Part shown: positions 15,759-28,246 of the stretch, piece after piece
Numbering within the stretch: the stretch's first letter is position 1
How the letters are laid out: each line of letters begins with the position of its first letter
Assembly (NCBI RefSeq): GCF_042100115.1
Contig: NC_091279.1
Coordinates: 124,001 to 188,000, forward strand
Length of the DNA: 64,000 nt
Source: Alternaria dauci
Lineage: Eukaryota > Ascomycota > Dothideomycetes > Pleosporales > Pleosporaceae
Direction: 5' to 3'
Notes under the pieces: generated by a model
The model's database searches: none
Seen by the model: only the letters and a program-made list of their open reading frames with translations
Told to the model about the DNA's origin: nothing
Position numbers and translations under genes: made by a program

Positions 15759-16749
15759 ATACTTAGGTTTTTTTATCTTTAGCTTTTTCTTATACCTTAC
15801 TAGTTATAATAGTATTACGATCTGTCTTATACTGTTTATATTATATCTTTATATTTAGTAAGTTAGTTTAGAAGTATTTCTTTTAATTATTTTATTCCTA
15901 AAGCTTATTATCTATATATATAGCTAGCTTAATTAGAGTATATAGAATTCTAAGCTTATTATAGTATATAAGTCTATTCTTAAAATTTTCTTTTAGGCTT
16001 ATTTTAAATACTATTTAAAGTACTATATTATCTTAGTTAATCTATTCTTATAGTTACTTAAACTCTACTATATATACTAATACTAATATAGTTTACCTTA
16101 AGTAAGTAATCTTCTTCTTTACTTAGTTCTAAGTATTTACTTCTTTAAAGATATATCTTATCTTTTATTTAAACTCTTTCTAACTTATAAATAAAGTATA
16201 AGTTCCTTCTTTAGTACTTATATAATTTATATCTACTAGATAGTTATTTTTATAAAGTTATATCTAGTTAGAGGCTTTATCCTTTAGGTATATACTAGCT
16301 ATAAGGATTTTTTCTTAGTTATTAGGTACCTTACTATACTTATAATATAGGTTAATATTACTAAGGAATACTTATAGCTTTTCTTACTCTCTACTATATT
16401 TCTTTAGTAATACTATCTTAGGTTTCTTAGTACAAATATATAATTTATTAAGTATAGCTATTAGCTAGCTTATAAGCTAATTAATTATATTCTATATCTT
16501 AGCTATCTACTAAGCCTAAATAAAAGCTTATTACTTAAGATTTTATAGCTCTTTATTACTAGGGTTCTCTTCTAAGTCTAAGTTAAATACGTTAAGTATC
16601 TTATTATTAGCTAGTGTAACTACTAGTATTAAGGGTCCCTAATACTAAGCCTTATTATTCTATACTACTCTTAGGGATACTATATTAAATCTTAATTAAT
16701 TAGTTCTATTAGTTAAAATATCTACTAATATCTAGGGTCGTTAAAGTAT
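15759..16749 (-). mobile_element. G1-family gag fragment (reverse)
   Basis: In reverse complement this matches the G1 gag region (4,371-5,200 joined to 6,730-6,890) without the A2 insertion. It therefore shows the empty insertion site of A2 within the family. It lies next to its own LTR at 16,750-17,196. The pol part is missing; family A and family C sequences take its place. Confidence 0.7.
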
Positions 16750-17196
16750 TATATAAGGGTTTACTATACTTCTCTAAGCTTAGTTTATACTAAGGTAAGA
16801 TAGATATTAGTAATAGTCTATACGGTAGTATAGAGAATAATTAAGTAGAGAAAAGTTATTATTATAACTAAAGAATAAATAATACTAATTTTATAGATAA
16901 TAAAATAACTAGTTAATAATCTATATAAGAGATAAACTATTTAAGTTAACTATAATAAGTATAATAATAAGATCTAATATATTCTTATACTTATTACCTT
17001 AGGTCCTACTATCCTTACTATCTTATCTACTATAAATAGTTATAATAACGCTACTATCCTAAGATACTCTACTATCTTAGATATTAGATCTTAGTATAAT
17101 AGTATATTATATAACTTAGTATACCTTATACTTAGCCTTCTTTCTTTTATTAGTAGCTTTCCTTATATAAGGAGGATTTAACCTTTATTACTTATA
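16750..17196 (-). repeat. LTR of the G1-family fragment (reverse)
   Basis: About 447 bp, reverse complement of the LTR type at 12,108-12,552 over its whole length, U3 included. It lies directly upstream (on the - strand) of the gag fragment. Confidence 0.65.
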
Positions 17197-17618
17197 ATAT
17201 CTACCCCTACACCTACTAACCTAGTAGATATTATTTAAACTATACTTTCTACTATTATTAATACTTACTACTTAAGATTTATCTTTAGTCTTGTTAGGGA
17301 TTAAGTTATAAAGCTTTAAGTACCTCCTCTATTTTATTCTTTTATATTTATTACTATAGAGTTTAGTAAGTTAAACCTTCCTTTCTAGGTTTACCTAAAT
17401 ATTATTCTAATATTCTAATACTATAGTTAAGAATAACTCTAATAAAGAAATTACTTTAGTATAGCTAGTAGGCTTCCTTAATGTACTTCTAGTTACTCTA
17501 CCTTACTAGTTATTTTCTTAGTCTTATCCTTTATACTACTTTTCTTCTTTCTCTTAATAATACTACTCTTTCTACTTACCTAATAAGCCTTTAGCTCTTT
17601 ATTATTACTAGTACTTAT
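17197..17618. other. RIP-mutated stretch, unassigned
   Basis: AT-rich sequence between two oppositely oriented LTRs. I can make out no domain or repeat partner. Confidence 0.4.
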
Positions 17619-18090
17619 TATAGGGTAATAAGGAGTTACTTCCTTTTAACATAGGTTATATAAAGGAAGACTATTAGGTAGATATAATAGAAGGATATAG
17701 ACTTAGTATAGAGCCTAGGATTATATATTAGGAATAGTATCCTACTAAGACTAAGCTTCTAGGAGGCTAGTAAAGATTAGGAGGCTATAGCTCTCCTAGA
17801 CCTCCCTCTTAGAAGGGAGGATAAAGAGGATAAGAATAGATTATAATAGGTATAAAGGATATATAGATTTTATTATTATACTTATTATAGTTAACTTAAA
17901 TAGTTTATCTCTTATATAAATTATTAACTAGTTATTTTATTACTTATAGAATTAGTATTATAATTCTCTTAGTTATAATAATAACTCTTTTCTATTTAAT
18001 TATTCTATATACTTCCTTATAGACTATTACCTACGCTTATCTTACCTTATTATAAACTAAGTTAAGAGAAGTATAGTAAACCCTTATATA
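17619..18090 (+). repeat. LTR of the G1 family (+)
   Basis: A 472-bp copy with the same U5 end as the other LTRs. Its start (TATAGGGTAATAAGGAG) is like that of the LTR at 3,908. It is followed directly by family C sequence, so it may be the 5' LTR of a family C element or a solo LTR. Confidence 0.6.
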
Positions 18091-19300
18091 GTATTACTAT
18101 TAGTAAGTTCTTTTAGTTATCTAGTAGTTAAAAGTACTATATCTTTAAGCCTTACCTAGTAGCTTTAATCTACTAGTATCTAGAGTTTATCTATACTTAT
18201 ACTAATACTTATAGAGCTAACTCTAAGTTTAGTAGTATTATAAAGATATATAGTAATTATAAAAAGGGCTTAAAGTCTAAACCTTTTAGTACCTATACTC
18301 CTATCATTATTAATAATCTCTTATTTCTAAATAGGACTTATATAAACTACTATACCCTAAGTACTAAGGCGTTCTATTTTATAACTTATAAGTACATAAT
18401 TCTCTTTTTAATACCCTCCTCCCTTATTCTATATAATAATTACTAACTTTATATATACTAGGTTATTCTAATATATATAGTAATATATCCTCTATATCTA
18501 CTATTTCTATACCCTCCCTATCCTATATATTACCTTTACTCCTCCCTTATACTACTTACCTTACTAATTTTACTACTAAGCCTCTAAATACTGTTAAGTT
18601 ATACTATAAAGGGAGTATAGCCTAGGTAACTTTAATAGCTAAAGATACTAATCCTAATAATACTAAGTTTAATCCTAAGAAGTATATTAGTTATCTTAAC
18701 CTTAATATTAAGCTTATAAGTAATTAATAGAAAGACCTCTAAGTAAAGGATCTTTAGTACTAGATTAATAAGCTAAATACTAGTAAGACCTCTTTATTAT
18801 CTAAGTTACTAGTTAAGGTTAACTATAAGATACCTTCTCTTTATAAGTATATTACCTCCTAAGCTCTAGTAATACTATTACTAATAAAGAAGAAGGCCTT
18901 ATATAAGAAGTCTTCTATTCTAGTACCTAAGGCTTCTTCTAAAGGTTATTTAGTTTAGCGCTTAACCTATAAGCTAACTATTAAGGCTTTTAAGAAGTTA
19001 GGGGTTCTTACTAAAAGAAGTATTTTTAATAATAATAATTCTAAGGATATTTATTATTTTATTCTTAGTAAGAGTAAAGAGTCTAATAAGACTTTACTAT
19101 CTAAGAAGGCTAAGTATAATTAATTTACTATTACTAGTATTAGTCTTATTCTATATAGTACTATAACTAATTATAATAAATATAAAATCTCCTCTTAAAT
19201 CTCTTTTCTATACTTAAAAAAGTAAACTTAAACTTAGTCTATAGGTTTCTTAGTAAGCTTCCTTTACTATCTTCTTTTCCTCCCCCCCTTTATTCTTCTA
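18091..19300 (+). mobile_element. Unclassified repeat family C, copy C2
   Basis: A degenerate frame, rich in Lys, Ser and Thr, can be followed near 18,840-19,190. It matches C1 in reverse. I do not recognise a domain. Its place after an LTR suggests the 5' internal region of an LTR element, but this is inference. Confidence 0.45.
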
Positions 19301-21289
19301 TATAATAGTAATAGTTTAATAGTAATATTAATACTATATTTATACTTTAGTAGTAGTTAGTTCCTTTAACTTAGAGGACTAGTATTTAATAGTTATTTTA
19401 TAATTAGATAAGAACGCCTAATAGTTATTTAGGTTAAACCTTAACTTCTATTATAGTATAACTACTATTATATAGCTTAGTTTAGATTCTACCCCTATAA
19501 TATTTTTATATTCTTATTAATTAATATTTTAGATTTCTTAGGGTTAGTATAAATAAGAACTATATCTCTTACTAGTAACTAGTTTATTACTTAGTTCTAG
19601 AATATCTTAGGTATACTATAGTTTCTTAGTTTTAAGATTATCCTTATTACTAGAGAAGTTACTACCTATATTAACTTAATTATCTATAGTCTATTCTTAT
19701 TAAGTATAGAGTTAAGAGTTAATTTCTTCTAAATTAATAATTATATATTAGTAAAAGATCTTTAGTTAATTACTAAGTATATAACTATAGAATTTAGTAC
19801 TATCTAATTCCTCTAGTTAGTACTATCCTTTTTTACTAGTATTCTTAATATAAAATAGATCTTTTAACTTAAGAAGAAACTTTATAAGTATTAATCTATT
19901 ACTATTATAGAATAAGTCTTAAAGTAGTACTAAGTTACTAATTAAAAGGTACTTAAACCTAAGTACCTTAGAGTTATTAAAATAGTCTTTATTCTTATAG
20001 CGTAATTAGATAGTCTAATTAATAGTTTCTTAGAATTACTTATCTCTTCTATTAAATTACCTAGCTCTTATAGTAAGGAGTATTACTATATTATAAACTT
20101 CTTCCTATAGTAGTATTTACTATATAGGTATTAATAGCTTAATTAAAAGTATATATTATTAACTATATACTAGGAACGCTAGAGTTTTATTTATAGTATA
20201 CTTAATAGTTATTTAATCTACCTAAAAGATATTTAGTAGGTTATCTACTTAGTTCTTTAGAAGCTTCTTTAGGGTAGCTACTATAAGAGTATAACCTTAT
20301 TTAATTAGACCCTAACCTTAGGGGTAGTATATATTAGAGGTAACTTAATTAATCCTTTATTAGCTTTAGAGGTCCTTAATAAGTCCCTTATTCTCTAGGC
20401 TACTATTTATTAATATTTTAAGTAATAATCCTTATTAGTAAAAGATATTATACTAAAGGAACTTTAGTATACTTTTTAAGTTATTCTTAGCTAGTACTTT
20501 AGCCTCTACCTATTATAAGATATAATTATATACTACTACTAAGAACGTCTTACTATTACGCCTAGGTAGTATATATATAATATTAATAGTAATCTATTTA
20601 AATAAGATATTAGGTAGCTCTATTAGCTATAACTCCTTCTATACTATTACTAATACGTATAATTAGTACTTAATATAAGATAAGATATACTTCTTAACTT
20701 ACTTATATTATCCTCTTTAGTAGTACCTTACTTAAACTTTACTCTACGTTCTTACCTTACCTTAGTAGCTAGACTTATTATAGAGTAACTTAATAACCTT
20801 TAGCTAATCTTTTAGGATATTTATAATAGTACGTAAAGGTCTTCTACTTATAAGTGTTATAAATAGATAGTATTTTTTAACTATTATTTAAAGAGCTTTT
20901 TTCTTAAACTTATAGAACTTAGCTAGGGAGAGGTATTCGAGGCGCTAATAGAATAGGAGCTAAGCTATAATAGCTTATAACTTTCTATTATAACCTTCTA
21001 CTTATAGTTATTTATTAAATAAAAGGTCTTTATTATAGATACTATACTAGAGTACTAGTACTTCCTTAAATATAAGCTAAACTAAATTTAGGTGCGTATT
21101 AATAAAGTCTTTTATATCTTCTTCTAGCTCTTCTAGTAGTTCCTAACCTTTTAGCTCTAGTATTCTAAAAAGTATATTAGCTATAATATTCCTCTTACCT
21201 ATAATATAAATAAAATTAAAGTTTTATATATTAAGAAGGGCTAGCTATTATATAATTAAGGCTCTTAGTAAATTAGTAGTACTATATTA

Positions 21290-22655
21290 TAACTATCTAA
21301 TAACCCCTCTAGGCCTTAGGGATAGGGCTTATAGTATTATCTTATATTATATTACTAAGAAATTTTAAAACTAAGCCTAAACTATCTTAGTATATTTAGA
21401 AGTCTCTTTTTACCTATAATACCTCTCTATCTATCCCTTATATTATGCTAGATTAAGAAGCTCTATCGTATTATAGTAATTATATTTTAAGAGCGTAAGT
21501 ACTACTACTATTATAATTATAGTTATAGTTATAGTTATAATTAAAATTATAATAATAATTATAATTCCCTTTAAGCGGCTATAAAGCCTATATATTAGTA
21601 GTACTATCGCCTAAACTCCTCTATAGCTACTATACACCTAATAGGTCCTATTACGCTGTATCCTAAGCCTCCCGCATTATCATTATTATTATTAAATTAA
21701 TTATCTACTACCCTATTAATACTTACCCTACGCGCGCGATTATTAGCTATACCTACTTAATATAATTATAAGATAGGGATAAGCTAGCTAAGGACCGACT
21801 ATAGCTATCTATTATAGTCCCTACTTATAACTATCTTAATATACGCTTCTTACTCTATTATAAGTATACCCCTAGCTACTATTATATTACTTAGCTTCTT
21901 AATATAAATATTCTACTCTATAGTAATAGATAACCTTACTTCTATATTTATCCTAGTATTAGCTAGTAAAGTAATATTACCTAGGTAAATAAGAGTTATA
22001 GTAAATAGGCTATCTATATAGAAGAGAATTTTATATTAGTCCTTAGTAGTATTATCTAATAAGTTAAGAGAGGAGAGGTAAGTATCTAAGAAAAGGCTTA
22101 AGATACTATAAGGCTTAAGATTATTATAGTTTAAGCTAATTTAATCCTTAGTATACTAGTACTTTACGTCTACGTTAGTATTAATATTAAGTACTATCTA
22201 TAACTCTAGGAATAGCTACTTAATACCTATAACGTAATTATATATTATAAGGCGTATAGTATTAAAGAAGGTATTTCTCTTTAGTAGTAAGCTTTAGGAT
22301 AGAGTATTAAAGTAGAAGTTAAGAAATAGAAATTTAAAGAGCTAGTAGTTACTTAAATATTTCTATAGCCTTAAGTACTATAGTTATAAACCTAGAGGTA
22401 AGTTATAAACTATAGTTATTAACTAAAAAACTCCTCTTCTACTTTAACTCCTCTTCTCCTTAATATTACTATAACTATCTAGAACTACTTAAAGTTTAGG
22501 GCTTTAGTTTTAACCTATCTATTATTAAACTATATATAGCTATATATAGTAAAAATAAGTATTTAAGAAATATACCTTTACTATAATTTATTATAGTATA
22601 TTTTAATAGTATTATACTTATATCTTTTACTAGTACGTTTATTATTTAAATAACT
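21290..22655. mobile_element. Unclassified repeat family D, copy D2 inserted in G2
   Basis: About 1.36 kb, matching D1 in the same orientation. It separates the RNase H and integrase relics of G2, so it inserted into that element. RIP-mutated. No domain seen and ends approximate. Confidence 0.6.
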
Positions 22656-24855
22656 ATATAATAAGTATCTTTATATTAGTTTCTACTATAAATTATACGT
22701 TATAGATATATAATTAAAACTTATTTAGAGTAAGTAGTAGTGCTTTATACTTATATTTACTAAAGTTTTAGTTTTACTCTATTATTAATCAAACTCTACT
22801 TTTAAATTAGATTAGGTACTAATAGCTATTTAGACTAACTTATATAATAACTATACCTTAACCTTTCTTACTATATTTAACTATAAGGATAATTAGTTAT
22901 AAGGGTTTACTATAGTTAATAGATACTAATATAAGAGTAGAAGTAAATACTTTCTTAAAGTACTTTATAGCTTACTTCTCTTTATTAGTCTACTTAAAAG
23001 GTATATTTTTATATAGTAGCTTAAAGAGTAGAGTTACTATAATAGTAAAGCCTAGTACCTATACTCTATAATAGATATATATACTAATAAATATATAAAC
23101 TTCTTTAGTATTTTAGTATTTAAGCTAGTTAGTAATCTTTCCTACTTTCTTCTTATCTAGGTAATATCTCTTCTTATTAATATAGTACCTAACTACTATT
23201 ATTAAGGGGTAGTAGAAATCTAACTTATATATAAATATAGTAGCTCTAGTATAATTAATATTTACTAATACCTTATTAATATTAAAAAGGTATTAAGCTA
23301 TAAATTTTAAATACTTAGCTCTACTTCCTTATTATTATACTTTACCTTTAGCCCCTTAATATAGACGTTATCTCGGTATAGTATATAGTAATTAGGGATA
23401 TACTCTCTATAGATCTTAGTTATAACCTTTATAAACTTAGCTACTAAGTTTATAGTACCTATTAGTAAAGTATACTATTATATAAAGCTTAGTAAGGTAA
23501 AGAAAACTATTATATCTCTTAAATCCTTATAGAGTTTAACTTAATTTTACTTAGAAAAGAAGTCTAAGAGACTTATTACTATATACTTAGTAAACTCTTC
23601 TAAAAACTTATTAGGATTAAGAAGTAAGTTAGTATCTCTTATTAGAACTCTATTAAGTTTTTAAGTATTATTAATAAGCTAATAGCTTTTATCCTTCTTT
23701 ACTACTAAGAACTAAGGATTATAATATTAACTCTTATAAAGCTCTAGTATACCCCTATTAATATAATCTTAGATTATATTAATAACTAGCTAATAGAGCT
23801 TTTATAAGACTAGGAACTAATTTACTCTCTAGGCTTAGTATAGTACTATATTAATAATAATTAGGGGGATAATATCTTTACTAACTTATCTAGATTTATA
23901 GAAGTCTTAAGCTAGTACTATATCTCTTTAATAGAGGACTTCTAGAAGTATATCCTTTTCCTTTAGTAGAAGTTTTAAAGATATTTTTATCTCTAAGATA
24001 TATATAGGTGTAAAGTAAATACCTTTTAAGAATAGTATATACTATAGCTTAAAGTATTAGTAAAAAGGTATAATATTACTATTACTATTACTATTAAGTA
24101 CCTATTTTACTACTACCTTTTCTTTCTAATCTAGTCTTCCTTTAATATTATATATTAGTTAGCTTAAATTATTAATAAGTTTAACCTTAACTCCCTTTTA
24201 CTTATATATACTATTAATCTAAATATTATTTAGTCTAAATATAGTATTAGTTTAACTAAAGAGTATAGGACTTACTATTATAATCTTAATAAGTATTAGC
24301 TTACCTTTATCTACTTCTATAAGGCTTTATTACTAAAATATATCTTCTATATCCTTAGTAGTATTTTCTTTATATACTTATTATAATACTTCCTCTAATA
24401 CTTAGTCTAATAACTATTTATAACTATTTATTAAAATAATATAAAGTCCCTCTTTATCTCTTATAATAATACTATTATTAGTACCTTTACTTATAAAGTT
24501 AATTTTCTCTTATAAAAGGTAATATTACTATATCTTCTTCTTATACTTATATTTCTAGTTCTTCTACTTACTTATAAATTTTATCTTTAGCTAACTACCT
24601 TTTAGCTCTTCTTCTAAGTTTATTCTTACCTTTATTACTCTTACCTTTATTACCCTTACTATACTAAATACTACTTTACTTTCTAGCCTTTTAGTATATT
24701 CATAAAGTAGAGTACTAGTCTCTTTACTCTTATTTCTTTTCTTAAGATAGGTTTAGTATAGAGGTTAAGTTTAGATAGTTAATTACTCTTAGTATATATA
24801 AACCTAGTATTATATTAACTATTAAAACTAAAGATATAATAGTATATTAGCTTAT

Positions 24856-26265
24856 AATTTTTTGTTTTCTGCAAGTATAGGGGTATCATTAAAATATAAC
24901 TTTAAAAAAATTAAAAAGTAGCTATCACTCTACTTATTAGTCGTAAAAGTTAATAAAAATAATAAAGTAATAACGCGGTTTAAATATAGGACTCATTAGC
25001 GTTTTATAGTAGTAAAGCTCTAATATCTATACGCGAAAACTAAAGTTAAAAATATTTACTAAAGGTAACTAAAAAAAGACACCTATTAAACCTTAGGAGG
25101 GTATAATAGGGATTACTAGCTATTAGCTAGTAATATAATTATAATATATTATAAAGGGGAGAGAGGATATAGTATATTTACTATAACTAAGAGGAGGTTA
25201 TATAAAAACCTAGCTACTTCTAACCTTTATACTAATACTAACTTATAAGCTTTAATACTATATACTATTATTTTATACTATATATAAATACTATAATCCT
25301 TAATATATTATACTATAAGAATAATTACACCCTAGTAGGGGAGGTCCTACTTATACTATTTAATAATATAAAAGATCTAAGTATTATATATATTAGTAAA
25401 CTACCCCTAAAAGTCTTCTAGGAGTTAGAGGAGCGTAAACCTAAGGTCCTTTAGTACTTTTACTATACTAAACCTAATAAGGACCTTATAAGAGAGACTA
25501 AGGTTAGCTATATTATAATAGAGGAGAGGGTAAAGGAGACTATAATAATACTCTTAAGGAGGAAGGGGTTTAAGTTAATATTTATTATATATACTAATAC
25601 GCGTTACCTTATTAAGCTTATTAAGTATAGCTACTTAGCTATAGTAACCTTAGGCGTTAGTAAAGAGACTAAGAAGTAGCTACACTAATAAATCCTAGAC
25701 GTTAATAAGGTAGTTAAGGAGAGGGATCTAGGTGTTATAGAGAGGGAGTTTAAACGTATACTATAGGGAGAGTAAAATAAGGCGTAGATAACTATACTAC
25801 TAGTATTCCTCTAGCTAAAGTTAATTATCTAGTAGTAATAGTATTATAGATAGCGTTTAAATAAGGCTATAACTATAACTATAAAGGTAGTAAAAGGCTT
25901 TATAAGTTATAGTTAGTAGTAATATAGGTATTATAAGGAAGAGATATAGTAGGGGTAGAAGTAGGAGTAGGAGTAACTATAGAGGGTAGCTATAGAGGGT
26001 AGCTATAGAGGGTAACTATAGAGGGTAGAAATAGTAGAGGATAGTAGAAAATAGTATATATATTAGAAGGTTACGTCTTATCCCTAGTAGGCGTATAACA
26101 CTATTATATATCTTTAGTATCTAGCGTTTATAATATACTATAGACGTACTAGTAGTATTAAATATAGGCTTATATAAGCCTATAGTTACCTAGTTAGCGC
26201 TTTATCTTAAAAAAAGTCTCTAAACGTACTATAATAATAAAAAAAGTCTATAAAGGCTAAAGCTA
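24856..26265 (+). mobile_element. Family A element, long copy A4 inserted in G2
   Basis: A 1,410-bp element bounded by a 15-bp target duplication with a single T/C difference (AGTATATTAGCTTAT at 24,841-24,855, AGTATATTAGCCTAT at 26,266-26,280). A frame on the + strand from about 25,290 to 25,860 is broken only by TAG/TAA and otherwise reads like a charged soluble protein; I recognise no family. Short tandem units (TATAGAGGGTAGC) occur near 25,978-26,030. It has no terminal inverted repeats. Confidence 0.85.
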
Positions 26266-27764
26266 AGTATATTAGCCTATTAGTTATATACTTAATCTTT
26301 ACCCTAGTATTTATTAAAAATATATTACCTAATATAATAAGATTAGTATAGGCTTCTACTATAAAGAAACTTATTTAGACTATAACTTATCTTATAATAA
26401 CAAGAACTCTCTAGATAATCCTTATAAAGTTTACTATACTACTTTTAGTAGTAACTATCTAAGTAGCCCTTATACTTCCTAAGAATAAGGTTATAAGTAG
26501 TATAGCTTTCTTAGCTAATTCTCTCTTAATTATATTAAGCTTTACTCTTAAATTAAGTAGTATAAGAAATAAATTACCTTAAATATTAATTAATACTTTT
26601 AGGTAGTCTTATTAGAGGTATTTAATACCTATTACCTTATTATATAGCTTTTAATTATCTTTTAAATAGTTATAGTTATCCTCTTCTATATTATTAGGCT
26701 TAGTACTAGTAATGATATTTTCTTAGATATAGTTAATCTCTAGGTCTACCTAGTACTCTACTTTAATACCTTAGTAGTTAATAACCTAGCCTTCCTAAGA
26801 TTCTACTAAGACGTAGTTAAGGGGAGTATTTACTAAGTAGAGTATATTAATATTACTTCCTTAATAGCGCTTAGGTAGGTCTTATATTTAATAGTCCTTT
26901 TTAACTATTAAGTTAATTTTAAATAAGTGTAGCTCCTTTAATATATAAATTATATTAAAAAAACTTTTATATACTTTTAGTATATTACCTAGAATAGTAC
27001 TAATCTAAAGAGGTATTATTATATTTAAGATACTCTTAATAACTAATTATATATTAGGCTTTAACTTATTTATAATCTTCTTATTTTATAGTACTTAGTT
27101 ATTATTATCTCTTTTACTATCTACTACCTCTTCCTAATAGTTATTAATATTAGTATCTTAGTTTATTAAATTATTAGTTTTTTTAAACTATACTATCCTA
27201 TCCTTATTAATATTCCTATTACTTAAAAGGTATTTATATTAGCTCTTATAACCTTTTAGGTATAGAATATACTTATTACTTAGTCTTTATAGTATTACTT
27301 TCTATATTAGCTTTTATATTTTAAACTTATTATAGCTAAAGTAGGATTTCTATTCTACTATTATATATATTATTATAGTAGAAGTAACTATATTATTAGT
27401 ATATTTACTAAGGGTAGTTAGCTATAGTCTAAAGTCTAGCTTATCTTTAGTAAAGATACTAGATAATCTTTAGTATTAGTTTACTTTATCTTCTTAAAGG
27501 CTTTTAGTAGAGTCTAGGATTAGCTATACTAAGATAGTATTATTCTTTACTATTACTATAGGGGGTTTTTCCTTAAATAGTATAGTAATAGTTAGTAAGT
27601 TAATATTTTATTTAAGCTACCTCCTCTTAATCTAGGCTAAAAGGTTCTTAGCTTAGAGCTATTAGCTAAGATTAAGTACTTTACTTTTTAAGTTTTCTTC
27701 TATACCTTACTAGAGTATAAATTATTTATTAAGGTATACCTAACCCTTATCTATAAATACTTAT

Positions 27765-28246
27765 GATTTTTTGTTTTCTGCAAGTGGGGGGGTATCATCA
27801 AAATAAAACTTCAAAAAAGTGAAAAGCAGCTATCCCTCTGCTTATCGGTCACAAAAGTCGATAAAAAAGATGAAGTAACAACGCGATTCGAACGCTGGAC
27901 CGATCGGCGTTTCATGGTGGTGAAGCTCCGACGTCTGTGCGCGAAAACCAAAGTCGAAAAAATTTGCTGAAGGCAACCGAAAAAAGACACCCATCGAACC
28001 TTGGTAGGCCCAACGGGGATCGCCAGCATTGGCTGGCGATACGATTGCAATGTGTTGCGAAGGCGCATAACTGCCGCTACTATCACATGTCTTCAGTGTC
28101 CGGCGTTTGTGACACACCACGTGCGTGCCAGCGGTGCTGAACATGGGCATAAGCCCGCGGTCACCTAGTTAGCGCTTCATCTCAAAAAAAGTCTCCAAAC
28201 GTGCTGTAACAACAACAAAAAAAAAGTCTGCAAAGGCCGAGGCCAA
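27765..28246. mobile_element. Family A element, short unmutated copy A5
   Basis: A 482-bp island with normal CpA, TpG and GC content inside the RIP block. It is flanked by a perfect 14-bp duplication (CTATAAATACTTAT at 27,751-27,764 and 28,247-28,260). Its first 300 bp and last 180 bp match the two ends of long copies A2, A3 and A4; the approximately 1-kb centre is absent. It has no inverted ends and no gene: the short frames inside it are not supported. A tRNA B-box-like motif (GTTCGAATC on the - strand) lies near 27,885. Long direct duplication without inverted ends fits a non-LTR, target-primed retroposon. It looks young or below the RIP length limit. Confidence 0.85.

Noticed and set aside
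27811..28150. Overlapping short frames in the unmutated island (three of 67-102 codons)
   Set aside because: They overlap on both strands with no codon bias or family; they exist only because the island escaped RIP stops. Treated as part of a non-coding element.
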